Positions 1 to 10,418 of a DNA stretch of 64,000 nt are shown in pieces. The position numbers and the translations under genes are program-made. This DNA comes from Curtobacterium guangdongense (GTDB lineage Bacteria > Actinomycetota > Actinomycetes > Actinomycetales > Microbacteriaceae). Position 1 is the first letter of the stretch. Each line of letters opens with the position of its first letter. Location: contig NZ_JBMPIT010000002.1 in NCBI RefSeq assembly GCF_049341845.1, positions 372,001 to 436,000 on the forward strand. The letters run 5' to 3'. The notes beneath the pieces were generated by a model. It searched no databases. It was not told the DNA's origin and was given only the letters and a program-made list of their open reading frames with translations.

Positions 1-800
1 GCGTACGTCTCCGGTGCCGGCGCCGACGGCGGTGCGTCGTGCCGGAAGGCCTCGGTCGCCGGAGCCTCGTGGCGCACACCGTGCGGCATCACCCACGACA
101 GCGCGAGCGGGTCGGCGGGCTCGACGGGGTCGACGGTGACCTGGGAGCGGTACTGCTCGACCGCCGCGCGGAGCTTCGCGCGGACCGGGAGCACGTCCAC
201 GGTCAGGTCCGCTTCACCGGAGTCCGGGTCGACGATCATCGAGAACGGAACGTCCTCGGCCTTCGCCGCGTACTTCGCCGCGTGGTGCACCCGCACGTGG
301 TCCGGGTGCCCGTACCCGCCGTCGTCGGCGTAGCTGATGACCGCGTCCGCCGCCGTGGAGCGGATCGCGGCGCGGACGTCGTCGACGACCTCGCCGAGGT
401 CGGCCATCGTCAGCGAGTCGGCCGGGGCGTCGTCCGCGGCGACCGCTCGCCCGTCCGGTCCCCACTGCATGCCGGAGTCCGTGTAGCGGCGCTCGGGCAG
501 GTCGGTCGGTCGGGCACCGGGACCGCCGAGCCAGAGGTGCGCCGGTCCCCCGAGTGCGGCGAGGGCCGCCGCGATCTCGGTCTCACGGTGGGCAGCGACG
601 CGCGAAGCATCGCCGAACAGCGGCGCCAGCTCCGGTGTGAGCATCTCGCCGCGCTCGCCCCTGGTCGCCGTCAGGACGGTGACCTCGGACCCGAGTTCGA
701 GGAGCGTGGCGATGGTCCCACCCGACGACAGGGTCTCGTCGTCGGGGTGGGCGTGCACGATGAGGACACGCTCGGGGCGCGTCGCGGTGGCCTTCGACAT
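1..800 (-). CDS. mshB: MshB-type N-acetylglucosaminyl-inositol deacetylase, 3' end cut by window edge
   Basis: PIG-L/LmbE-family zinc deacetylase. The reading frame opens at the ATG at 800 and stays open to position 1, so the C-terminus lies outside the window. Near the N-terminus it carries the metal-binding motif HAHPDDE, and later the RRYTDSGM segment typical of MshB and the HPDHVRVHHA segment with the third metal ligand. MshB removes the acetyl group from GlcNAc-inositol in mycothiol synthesis, in the cytoplasm. The closely related mycothiol-conjugate amidase (Mca) is the alternative; the DSGM segment favours MshB without deciding it. The lipoprotein gene lies just downstream of the start on the same strand. 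Confidence 0.82.
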   Translation of the reverse strand, partial: MSKATATRPERVLIVHAHPDDETLSSGGTIATLLELGSEVTVLTATRGERGEMLTPELAPLFGDASRVAAHRETEIAAALAALGGPAHLWLGGPGARPTDLPERRYTDSGMQWGPDGRAVAADDAPADSLTMADLGEVVDDVRAAIRSTAADAVISYADDGGYGHPDHVRVHHAAKYAAKAEDVPFSMIVDPDSGEADLTVDVLPVRAKLRAAVEQYRSQVTVDPVEPADPLALSWVMPHGVRHEAPATEAFRHDAPPSAPAPETY

Positions 801-840
801 CGGGTCCAAGCGTACGGGACCGTGCCCGGACGGACTCCGC

Positions 841-1386
841 CTAGCGCGGGGTGACGATGTACGTCGCGGTCGCTCCGGCGTCCGACTTCGAGAAGGTCAG
901 GACGACCCGGTGGTCGTCGCTCCGGAAGATCCCGAACGCGCTGGACGTGTCCGCCCGCTTCGCCGACTCGGTGAACCCGGCGTCGGTGAGCTGCTGCGCG
1001 GCCGCGGTGAAGTCGTCCACCCCGGCGGCCTGCACCTGAACCACCCAGCCGGACCCGTTCGGACCCGTCCCGCCGCCGAGCACCGTCCCGTCCACGAGCG
1101 GCACCGCGGCGGTCGGGAACCCGTCGGGGACCTTGCCGTCCGAGGTCACGTTTGCGCCCTTCAGCGCGGTGTCGAGCGCGCCGTCGATCCCGCCGGCGAT
1201 GTTCGACATGCCCTGCTCGATCGCGGAACCGTCGATGCCCTTGACGTGCTCGCTGACGTCCGATGCCACCGAGGACCCGAGGTCGGTCGCCTGCTTCAGC
1301 GTGTCCGAGGAGCAGCCGGTGAGCCCGGCCAGGGCGATGCCGGCCGCCACGGCGGCCACGAGCGGGGTGCGGATGGCGTTGCGCAT
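841..1386 (-). CDS. Small lipoprotein of unknown function
   Basis: 181-residue exported lipoprotein. Residues 1-25 form a classical lipoprotein signal peptide (charged MRNAIR, Ala/Gly-rich core, lipobox LTGC with Cys at about 25). The mature part has no family motif I recognise; its C-terminal half (VVLTFSKSD...TYIVTPR) looks like a small beta-rich extracytoplasmic domain. It lies 40 bp upstream of the mycothiol deacetylase on the same strand and may be cotranscribed, which does not by itself imply a shared role. Confidence 0.75.
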   Translation of the reverse strand: MRNAIRTPLVAAVAAGIALAGLTGCSSDTLKQATDLGSSVASDVSEHVKGIDGSAIEQGMSNIAGGIDGALDTALKGANVTSDGKVPDGFPTAAVPLVDGTVLGGGTGPNGSGWVVQVQAAGVDDFTAAAQQLTDAGFTESAKRADTSSAFGIFRSDDHRVVLTFSKSDAGATATYIVTPR

Positions 1387-1468
1387 GCGGACAAGCTAAC
1401 GGTTCGGCCAGGAGGCCCGGCGCGAGTTCCCTGGGAACCTGACGTGGGCCGTTTCGCGCGTTGGAGGA

Positions 1469-1517
1469 CGAATCGCGCGTAGGTGGTCTTGAGGAACGAC
1501 CTCCTACGCGCGATTCG
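1469..1517 (-). terminator. Strong hairpin after the M20 amidohydrolase gene
   Basis: Two 20-nt arms (1469-1488 and 1498-1517) pair with one mismatch around a 9-nt loop. The hairpin lies 58 bp beyond the stop of the minus-strand amidohydrolase and upstream of the lipoprotein gene. No T-run follows, as is common for terminators in high-GC actinobacteria. At 49 bp it resembles the ~55-bp palindromes elsewhere in the window, but its sequence differs. Confidence 0.55.
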
Positions 1518-1574
1518 GCTTTCCAGCGCGGATTGGATGGGACGGAAACGTCCGCCGGTGTCGAGCCGGGGGCG

Positions 1575-2768
1575 TCAGGACAGGTAGGCGCGCGCGGCGG
1601 CGACGAGCGCGTCGACGCCCACCGGGATCGCGGTCTCCGCCTGCGGCGCGTAGAACGGCGAGTGGTTGCTCGGGATGTCCTCGCCGCGACGGAACAGCTC
1701 CGGGTCGGTGATGCCCGTGAACCAGTACACGATCGGCACCCCGGCGGCCGTGGCGAGCTGCCCGACGTCCTCCGACGCCATCGCCAGGCCGGACTCCAGG
1801 TCGACGGCGTTCGGGACCGCCGGACGGAGGGCGTCGAGGACCTTCGCGGCCTGCTCCGGGTCGTTCACGAGGACGTCGGCACCCGGGAACCGCTCGATCG
1901 TCGGCTCCGGCAGGCCGCCCGCCTGGCTCTCGGCACGGACGATGCGCTCGATGGAGTCGATGATGCGGCCGCGGGTCTCCTCGTTGCGCGCCCGCGTGGA
2001 GATCTCGATGACGGCCTTGTCGGGGATGATGTTCGCCCGGCTGCCGGCATGGAAGCTCCCGACGGTCACGACACCGGCGTCGCTCGGGGAGGTCTCGCGG
2101 GAGACGATCGTCTGCAGCCGCACGACCGCCGACGCCGCCGTGACGACGGGGTCGAGCGAGGACTGCGGTGCCGACCCGTGGGCGCCGCGGCCGTTGAACG
2201 TGACGGCGAACCGGTCGCTCGACGCCATCACCGCACCGGCGCCCACCGCGACCATGCCGACCGGGGCCGGAGCGGAGTGCTGGCCGAGCACGACGGAGGG
2301 CTTCGGGAAGCGGTCGACGAGGCCGTCGTCGACCATCGCCCGGGCACCGGAGATGACCTCTTCGGCGGGCTGGAACACGGCCACGACGGTGCCGGACCAG
2401 TCGGCCTTCGTCTCGATGAGGCGCTCCAGCGTGCCGAGCAGCCACGTGACGTGGATGTCGTGGCCGCAGGCGTGCATCGTCGGGACGTCGGTGCCGGTCT
2501 CGTCGGTGCCGCGGTGCTTGCTCGCGTACGGGAGGCCCGTGCGCTCCTCGACGGGCAGGCCGTCCATGTCGGCGCGGAGCCAGATGACCGGACCCTCGCC
2601 GTTCGACAGGACCCCGACGACACCCGTGCCGCCGACGCCCTCGGTCACGTCGATGCCGCCCAGCTCGTGCAGCTTCGCGGAGACGACACCGGCGGTGCGG
2701 TGCTCCTGGAAGCCGAGCTCCGGGTGGGCGTGGAGGTCCTGGTACAGCGAGAGGAGGTCGAGAGTCAC
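1575..2768 (-). CDS. M20-family amidohydrolase (aminoacylase / hippurate-hydrolase-like)
   Basis: 397 residues from a GTG start at 2768, the first start that leaves out the unlikely Arg-rich upstream extension; the length suits M20D peptidases. It shows the family metal motif MHACGHD, the upstream WLRADMDGLPVEE segment, EEVISGA with the conserved acidic pair, the FNGRGAHGSAP dimerisation segment and a C-terminal NHSPFY ligand segment. Members hydrolyse N-acyl amino acids or related amides in the cytoplasm using one or two divalent metals. The substrate cannot be read from the sequence. It is downstream of typA in the same orientation. Confidence 0.85.
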   Translation of the reverse strand: MTLDLLSLYQDLHAHPELGFQEHRTAGVVSAKLHELGGIDVTEGVGGTGVVGVLSNGEGPVIWLRADMDGLPVEERTGLPYASKHRGTDETGTDVPTMHACGHDIHVTWLLGTLERLIETKADWSGTVVAVFQPAEEVISGARAMVDDGLVDRFPKPSVVLGQHSAPAPVGMVAVGAGAVMASSDRFAVTFNGRGAHGSAPQSSLDPVVTAASAVVRLQTIVSRETSPSDAGVVTVGSFHAGSRANIIPDKAVIEISTRARNEETRGRIIDSIERIVRAESQAGGLPEPTIERFPGADVLVNDPEQAAKVLDALRPAVPNAVDLESGLAMASEDVGQLATAAGVPIVYWFTGITDPELFRRGEDIPSNHSPFYAPQAETAIPVGVDALVAAARAYLS

Positions 2769-2815
2769 GGCATCAACCGTATCCCTCGACCTCCTCGTGC
2801 ACTGTGTGCGGGTGC

Positions 2816-4738
2816 TTACGCGTCCTGACGCTTCAGGCGGGCGTACGCGCGCTGGCGAGCCTGCGCGTCGAGCTCCACCTTGCGGATGCGCACGGCGTCG
2901 GGGGTGACCTCGACGCACTCGTCCTCGCGGGCGAACTCCAGGCACTCCTCGAGGGAGAGCTGGCGCGACGGCGTCATCGACTCGAAGGAGTCGGCGTTCG
3001 CCGAACGCATGTTCGTGAGCTTCTTCTCCTTGGTGATGTTCACGTCCATGTCGTCGGCGCGCGAGTTCTCGCCGATGACCATGCCCTCGTAGACCTCTTC
3101 GGTGGGGTTGACGAAGAACGTCATCCGCTCCTGGAGGTTCGTGATGGCGAACGGCGTGACGACACCGGAGCGGTCGGACACGATCGAGCCGTTGATGCGG
3201 GTCTGGATCGGGCCGGCCCACTCGGCGTAGCCGTGCGAGATCGCGTTGGCGATGCCGGTGCCGCGGGTCTCGGTGAGGAACGACGTGCGGAAGCCGATGA
3301 GGCCACGCGACGGCACGATGAACTCCATGCGGATCCAGCCGGTGCCGTGGTTCGTCATGTTCTCCATGCGACCCTTGCGCGCGGCCATGAGCTGCGTGAT
3401 CGCGCCGAGGTGTTCCTCCGGCGTGTCGATCGTCATGTGCTCGTACGGCTCCTGGAGCTTGCCGTTCTCGTCACGCTTGGTGACGACCTGCGGCTTGCCG
3501 ACCGTGAGCTCGAAGCCCTCTCGACGCATCTGCTCGACGAGGATGGCCAGCGCGAGCTCGCCGCGACCCTGGACCTCCCACGCGTCGGGGCGGCCGATGT
3601 CGAGCACCTTGAGCGAGACGTTGCCGACGAGCTCGCTGTCGAGGCGGTTCTTGACCATGCGGGCGGTGAGCTTGTGACCCTTGACCTTGCCGACGAGCGG
3701 GCTCGTGTTGGTCCCGATGGTCATCGAGATCGCCGGGTCGTCGACCGTGATGGTCGGCAGCGGGCGGACGTCCTCGGGGTCGGTCAGGGTCTCACCGATG
3801 GTGATCGTGTCGAAGCCGGCGACGGCGACGATGTCACCGGGACCAGCGGACTCGGCCGGGTAGCGGTCGAGCGCCTTGGTGATGAGGAGCTCGGTGATGC
3901 GGGCGTTCTGGACGGTGCCGTCGTGCTTGACCCACGCGACCGTCTGGCCCTTCTTCATCGTGCCGTGGAAGATGCGCAGCAGCGCGAGGCGGCCGAGGAA
4001 CGGCGAGGCGTCGAGGTTCGTGACGTGCGCCTGCAGCGGGTGCTCGTCGTCGTACTTCGGGGCGGGGACGTGCTGGAGGATCGCCTCGAAGAGCGGCTCG
4101 AGGTCGTCGTTGTCGGGCAGCGAGCCGTCGGCCGGCTTGTTGCGGGACGCGGCACCGGCACGACCCGAGGCGTAGACCACGGGGACGTCGAGGATGGCGT
4201 CGAGGTCGAGGTCGTCGACCTCGTCCGAGAGGTCGGACGCGAGACCGAGGAGCAGGTCCTGCGACTCGGAGACGACCTCGTCGATGCGGGAGTCGGGGCG
4301 GTCCGTCTTGTTGACGAGCAGGATCACCGGGAGCTTCGCGGCGAGCGCCTTGCGGAGCACGAAGCGGGTCTGGGGCAGCGGGCCCTCCGACGCGTCGACG
4401 AGCAGCACGACACCGTCGACCATGGACAGGCCGCGCTCGACCTCGCCACCGAAGTCGGCGTGGCCGGGGGTGTCGATCACGTTGATCGTGATGGGGCCGT
4501 CGGAGCCGAACTCGGTCGCGTGCTTCCCGTTGTAGAGCACCGAGGTGTTCTTCGCGAGGATGGTGATGCCCTTCTCACGCTCGAGGTCGTTCGAGTCCAT
4601 CATCCGGTCTTCGCCCTCGAAGTGGGCGTCGAACGAGTTGGTCTGCGTGAGCATCGCGTCGACGAGCGTGGTCTTGCCGTGGTCGACGTGTGCCACGATG
4701 GCGACGTTGCGCAGGTCGGACCGGGTGGCGAGCGCCAT
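2816..4738 (-). CDS. typA: Translational GTPase TypA/BipA
   Basis: 640-residue ribosome-associated GTPase of the EF-G superfamily. The N-terminus has the G1 motif AHVDHGKTTL, then REKGITI (G2), DTPGHADFGGEVER (G3) and NKTDRPD (G4). EF-G-like domains and the TypA-specific C-terminal domain follow (VPSRGLIGFRT, GEVYEGM-type segment). I chose the ATG at 4738 because AAGGA lies 8 nt upstream; the in-frame ATG at 4747 abuts that same Shine-Dalgarno sequence and could not use it. TypA acts in ribosome assembly and stress adaptation. Its 5' region faces the CPBP gene divergently. Confidence 0.95.
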   Translation of the reverse strand: MALATRSDLRNVAIVAHVDHGKTTLVDAMLTQTNSFDAHFEGEDRMMDSNDLEREKGITILAKNTSVLYNGKHATEFGSDGPITINVIDTPGHADFGGEVERGLSMVDGVVLLVDASEGPLPQTRFVLRKALAAKLPVILLVNKTDRPDSRIDEVVSESQDLLLGLASDLSDEVDDLDLDAILDVPVVYASGRAGAASRNKPADGSLPDNDDLEPLFEAILQHVPAPKYDDEHPLQAHVTNLDASPFLGRLALLRIFHGTMKKGQTVAWVKHDGTVQNARITELLITKALDRYPAESAGPGDIVAVAGFDTITIGETLTDPEDVRPLPTITVDDPAISMTIGTNTSPLVGKVKGHKLTARMVKNRLDSELVGNVSLKVLDIGRPDAWEVQGRGELALAILVEQMRREGFELTVGKPQVVTKRDENGKLQEPYEHMTIDTPEEHLGAITQLMAARKGRMENMTNHGTGWIRMEFIVPSRGLIGFRTSFLTETRGTGIANAISHGYAEWAGPIQTRINGSIVSDRSGVVTPFAITNLQERMTFFVNPTEEVYEGMVIGENSRADDMDVNITKEKKLTNMRSANADSFESMTPSRQLSLEECLEFAREDECVEVTPDAVRIRKVELDAQARQRAYARLKRQDA

Positions 4739-4859
4739 ACAGGACATCCTTCAAATTCTGGGAGAGTGTCGGGCCGACGTCGTCACGACACCGCACCCGC
4801 GGGCAGAACGCCCGACACACCAGTCTACCGGTAGTTCGCAAGTGGCAGGAGTACAGCAC

Positions 4860-5609
4860 ATGAGCCGACGGCGAACGTGGGTCGAGATCACGATCGTGCT
4901 CATGCTGTCGCTCGGCGGCAGCGCGCTCTACTCGGTGCTGCAGATCATCGACGACCTGTCGCAGACCACCCCGCTCGGGCAGCAGTCCACGGCGCTCAAC
5001 ACGTCGACGACCACGGTGCAGTACGTCGACCTCGCGAGGCAGCTCGTCGGCATCGCGGTGGACCTGGCCCCGGTCGCGCTGGTCTGCTACCTCCTCTGGA
5101 GCACCACCCGCCCACACCTGTCGCGCCTGGGCATCGACCGGTTCCGGGCCGGGTCCGACATCGGCGTCCCCGTCCTCATAGCGCTCGGCATCGGGATCCC
5201 GGGGCTCGCGCTGTACTTCACGGGCCGCGCGCTCGGGTTCACCGTGAACGTGAACCCCGCTGCACTCGACTCCTACTGGTGGACGATCCCCGTCCTGCTG
5301 CTCTCGGCGATCCGCTCTGGGCTGCAGGAAGAGGTGATCGTCATCGGGTACCTGTACGCGCGCCTCGGCGAGATCGGGTGGGGGCGCTGGCAGATCATCC
5401 TGTCCACCGCACTGCTGCGCGGTAGCTACCACCTGTACCAGGGCTTCGGCGCGTTCGTGGGGAATGCCGTGATGGGCATCGCGTTCGGGTGGATCTACAC
5501 GAAGTGGGGTCGGCTCATGCCCCTCATCGTGACGCACTGCATCCTCGACGCCGCGGTCTTCGTCGGGTACCCCTGGGTGGCGCACGCGTTCCCTGCCCTG
5601 TTCCGGTAG
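4860..5609 (+). CDS. CPBP-family (CAAX-like) intramembrane metalloprotease homologue
   Basis: 249 residues, largely membrane-spanning, from an ATG with AGGAG 8 nt upstream. The Abi/CPBP core is present: a Glu-Glu pair (residues 157-158, QEEVIVIGYLYARLG), His191 in RGSYHLYQG and His226 in IVTHCILDA. The canonical motif is EExxxR; here the Arg position is Ile and the first Arg comes ten residues later, a variant that leaves proteolytic activity uncertain. Family members are membrane-embedded proteases or immunity proteins. It is divergent from typA and converges on the importer operon across the hairpin cluster. Confidence 0.8.
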   Translation: MSRRRTWVEITIVLMLSLGGSALYSVLQIIDDLSQTTPLGQQSTALNTSTTTVQYVDLARQLVGIAVDLAPVALVCYLLWSTTRPHLSRLGIDRFRAGSDIGVPVLIALGIGIPGLALYFTGRALGFTVNVNPAALDSYWWTIPVLLLSAIRSGLQEEVIVIGYLYARLGEIGWGRWQIILSTALLRGSYHLYQGFGAFVGNAVMGIAFGWIYTKWGRLMPLIVTHCILDAAVFVGYPWVAHAFPALFR

Positions 5610-5652
5610 GCGCGGCCGGCGGGGCTCACGCGCCGGTCGCGACCAGGCGGCG

Positions 5653-5695
5653 GGCGGGAGGCTCCGCTCGCGTCCGGCACCGAGCCTCCTGTCTG
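5653..5695. repeat. GGAGGCTC-class palindrome, diverged copy
   Basis: A diverged copy: GGGAGGCTCC on the left and CACCGAGCCTCCTG on the right. It belongs to the same family as 5890-5932, 33132-33180 and 51630-51661. It starts 44 bp after the CPBP stop codon, so it could terminate that transcript. Confidence 0.5.
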
Positions 5696-5705
5696 GCGTC
5701 CGGTC

Positions 5706-5760
5706 GAGTGCGCGGAAATGGCGGGGTGTCGGGTCGCTGGGTCGCACCTACTGCGCGCTC
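5706..5760. repeat. 55-bp GAGTGCGC-class palindromic element, copy 1
   Basis: It begins GAGTGCGCGGAAATGGCG and ends CTGCGCGCTC. Its first 18 bases match copy 2 (5801-5855) exactly, and its arms pair imperfectly. The unit is exactly 55 bp from GAG to CTC. Confidence 0.6.
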
Positions 5761-5800
5761 GTCGTCCGCCCATCGCGCGCCGTTCCGGCGCGCACCCGCC

Positions 5801-5855
5801 GAGTGCGCGGAAATGGCGACCACCGGGCGGCGCCGGCCGCCGTTGCTGCGCACTC
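5801..5855. repeat. 55-bp GAGTGCGC-class palindromic element, copy 2
   Basis: It begins GAGTGCGCGGAAATGGCG and ends TTGCTGCGCACTC, with a central GGCGCCGGCCGCC palindrome. Same length and termini as copies 1 and 3. Confidence 0.65.
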
Positions 5856-5889
5856 GATCGCGAACGGCGCGTGGCCGCGACCACGCGGC

Positions 5890-5932
5890 GGACGGGAGGC
5901 TCGGCGCGCGTCCGGCACCGAGCCTCCCGTCC
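5890..5932. repeat. GGAGGCTC-class palindrome
   Basis: The left arm GGACGGGAGGCTCGGCGC pairs with the right arm GCACCGAGCCTCCCGTCC around a 7-nt loop, with a single internal mismatch. This is a strong hairpin in either transcript direction. Confidence 0.7.
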
Positions 5933-5977
5933 GGCACCTGGTCACCTGCGGACCGCCGGCCACCGCGCGTGCCCCGC

Positions 5978-6033
5978 GAACGGGCGAAGTACCCGGGCGG
6001 GTGCGCGATGGGACCCGGGTATTCCGCCCGCTC
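5978..6033. repeat. 56-bp GAGCGGGCG-class palindromic element, copy A
   Basis: It begins GAACGGGCGAAGTACCCGGG and ends CCCGGGTATTCCGCCCGCTC. The terminal arms form an inverted repeat with a few mismatches. Three more 56-bp copies lie at 13637, 13855 and 13949. Confidence 0.7.
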
Positions 6034-6060
6034 TTGCCGGGGGCGGGGCGGCCGAGGAAC

Positions 6061-6115
6061 GAGTGCGCAGAAGGCGGGGTCCGGACGCGTCCGTGAGCCC
6101 GTCTTCTGCGCACTC
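6061..6115. repeat. 55-bp GAGTGCGC-class palindromic element, copy 3
   Basis: The left arm GAGTGCGCAGAAGGCGGG pairs with the right arm CCCGTCTTCTGCGCACTC with one mismatch. It ends 16 bp from the stop of the ATPase gene and could act as that operon's terminator. Confidence 0.7.
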
Positions 6116-6131
6116 GATCGAGTGCCGGCGG

Positions 6132-8260
<2,129 letters not shown>

Positions 8261-8264
<4 letters not shown>

Positions 8265-9289
8265 GCGCCGGCGCCCGCCTGTGTGGTGATCGACGCCGCG
8301 TCGACCGCGGCCTGGTTCTGGTCGCGCTTCCGACCCGTGCGCTTCTGCTTCTTGCCCGTCGCGGACGTCGGGTCGAGGGCGTCACGGAGGCCGTCGCCCA
8401 GCAGGTTCGCCGCGATCGCGAAGATCACGAGCGCGCCTGCCGCGAAGTAGAACAGCCACGGACTGGTGAGCGCCGCGTCCTGGTTCTGCGCGATGAGCGT
8501 ACCGAGCGACACGTCGGGCGGCTGCACGCCGAAGCCGAAGTAGCTGAGGCTGGTCTCCGCGAGGACCGCTGCGCCCACCTGGATCGTCCCGTCGATGATC
8601 AGGAACGACGCGACGTTCGGCAGGATGTGCCGGACGATGATCCGGAACGGCCCGATCCCCATGTACCGCGCGGCCCGGACGAACTCGCGCTCCTTCACGG
8701 ACAGCGTCATCGAGCGGACGACGCGCGCCGTGACCATCCACCCGAACGCCGCGATGAGCACCACGAGCACGATCCATCCCGAGTTCTGGATGCGCGGGCT
8801 GATGATCGCGATGATGAGGAACGACGGCAGCACGAGCAGCATGTCGACGAAGAACATCACGATGCGGTCGGTCCAGCCGCCGAAGTACCCGGCCGCTGCG
8901 CCGGTGAGCGCCGCGAGGGCGGTCGAGAACAGCGCGACGAGCAAGCCGATGAGCAGGCTCTTCTGCATGGCACGGGCGGTCTGGGCGAACACGTCCTGTC
9001 CGATGCCGTTCGTGCCGAACCAGTGGGTTGCACTCGGCGGCTGCGTGAAGGCGGTGTAGTCGATCTGTGAGTACCCCCACCTGGTGACGAACGGTCCGAG
9101 GAACGCGAACGCGAACAGCAGGACGATCACGACGAGTCCGATGCCGGCACCGCGGTTCATGAAGACGCGGGCGACGGTCTGGACGAAGCGGTTCCGCTGC
9201 TTCTGACTCGTCCCCGGGCTCCCGGGCAGCGGGACGTCGGCCTTGCCGAGGGTGTCGCCGTCGACGGGTTCGATGCGGGTGTCGGTCAT
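8261..9289 (-). CDS. Oligopeptide ABC transporter permease, DppC/OppC-like
   Basis: 342-residue inner-membrane permease. A hydrophilic N-terminal tail (about 45 residues) precedes the first membrane segment and the OppC-type N-terminal region, ending in HWFGTNGIGQDVFAQ. The BPD_transp_1 core follows with the coupling EAA-like loop around RAARYMGIGPFRIIVRHILPN. The Lys/Arg-rich C-terminus is longer than usual. Cotranscribed with the other permease (1-bp gap upstream) and the ATPase (4-bp overlap downstream). Confidence 0.92.
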
Positions 9290-9290
9290 C

Positions 9291-10274
9291 TCAGCTCCTC
9301 CGGACGCGCGGGTCGAGCGCTGCGGTCATCACGTCGGCGAGGAAGCCCGCGATGAGCACCACCACCGAGGCGAAGAGTGTGTACGCGGTGACCGCGTTGA
9401 CGTCGTTGCCCTGGACGGAGTCGATGAACCACGCGCCGAGGCCGTTCCACCCGAAGATCTTCTCGGTGAACGTCGCACCGGTGAGGATGCCGAGGAACCC
9501 GTAGGCGAACAGCGTCGTCATCGGGATGAGCGCTGTCCGGAGTCCGTGCTTGAACGTCGCCTGTCGCCTGGTCAGGCCCTTCGCACGTGCGGTGCGCAGG
9601 AAGTCCGATCCGAGCACGTCGAGCATCGTCGCACGCTGGTAGCGGCTGTAGATCGCGATGAGGCCGAGCGCGATCGAGATCGTGGGGAGCAACAGGTGCA
9701 CCCCGCGGTCCACGAAGAGGTCCCACCACGTGCCGGTCAGCCCGGGTGTCGCCTCGCCGGTGAAGTTGATCAGCTGCTGCCCGGTGTCCTGGTTGAGCTT
9801 CGTCGCGCCGATCTTCAGGAACACCGCGGTCAGGAACACGGGCGTCGAGATCAGGAAGATCGAGATGATCGCGCTCACCCTGTCCGATATGCGGTACTGC
9901 CTGATCGCATTCCACACCCCGACCAGGACACCGATCACGATGCCGATCACCGACCCGACCAGGAGCAGCCGCAGACTGACGCCGAGCCGTGGCCAGAATG
10001 CGTCGTCCACGCTCCGGTCCTGGATGGTCTGCCCCAGGTCACCGTGGACCGCGTCGCCCAGCCAGTGGCCGTAGCGGACGATGATCGGCGTCTTGTCGTT
10101 CACGCCGATGTGGTCCAGTTTGGCGTCGATGACGGCCACGGGCGGGGCCGGATTGCGCTGCGCGTACACGGATCGTGGGCTGAAGGTCGCCGACGCAAGG
10201 AAGTACGTCAGCGACGTCGCGAGGAACACGAGCACGACGTAGTACACGATTCGACGCGCCAGGAAGCGGATCAT
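9291..10274 (-). CDS. Oligopeptide ABC transporter permease, DppB/OppB-like
   Basis: 327 residues from the ATG at 10274, which gives the usual MIRFLARRIVYYV amphipathic start of DppB proteins; upstream in-frame starts add an unlikely basic extension and lack a good Shine-Dalgarno sequence. The EAA coupling loop is visible at FLRTARAKGLTRRQATFKHG, and the C-terminus AALDPRVRRS is typical of the family. A fairly long extracytoplasmic segment follows the first membrane helix. It is the first gene of the minus-strand operon and is divergent from its presumed binding-protein gene. Confidence 0.9.
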   Translation of the reverse strand: MIRFLARRIVYYVVLVFLATSLTYFLASATFSPRSVYAQRNPAPPVAVIDAKLDHIGVNDKTPIIVRYGHWLGDAVHGDLGQTIQDRSVDDAFWPRLGVSLRLLLVGSVIGIVIGVLVGVWNAIRQYRISDRVSAIISIFLISTPVFLTAVFLKIGATKLNQDTGQQLINFTGEATPGLTGTWWDLFVDRGVHLLLPTISIALGLIAIYSRYQRATMLDVLGSDFLRTARAKGLTRRQATFKHGLRTALIPMTTLFAYGFLGILTGATFTEKIFGWNGLGAWFIDSVQGNDVNAVTAYTLFASVVVLIAGFLADVMTAALDPRVRRS

Positions 10275-10418
10275 GCGGAACACCCTACGGGTCGATTTGT
10301 TTCCGGGAGATGTCACAGACCGTCCGGCCGGGTAACGATTCATAGTTCGAAGACGAAATGTTCTGACGCCCCTGCTCGGGGGTCATAGTGTGTTCCACAA
10401 CTTCACGAGGGGAAGAAC

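Larger units (their letters stand above)
5610..6131. repeat. Non-coding spacer packed with palindromic repeats between convergent genes
   Basis: This 522-bp gap separates the ends of two convergent genes and has no credible gene. It holds six palindromic units of three sequence classes: two GGAGGCTC-type hairpins, three 55-bp GAGTGCGC-type units and one 56-bp GAGCGGGCG-type unit, listed separately. The arrangement recurs at 13.5-14.1 kb at the end of the second importer operon. Confidence 0.75.

Noticed and set aside
4739..4747. Upstream ATG (4747) as the typA start
   Set aside because: It would abut the AAGGA Shine-Dalgarno sequence with no spacing, while the ATG at 4738 has it 8 nt upstream.
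2804..4834. Long plus-strand open frame of 676 codons over typA
   Set aside because: It is antisense to a certain gene, rich in Arg/Asp/Val low-complexity sequence, and arises from the high-GC third-position bias of typA.
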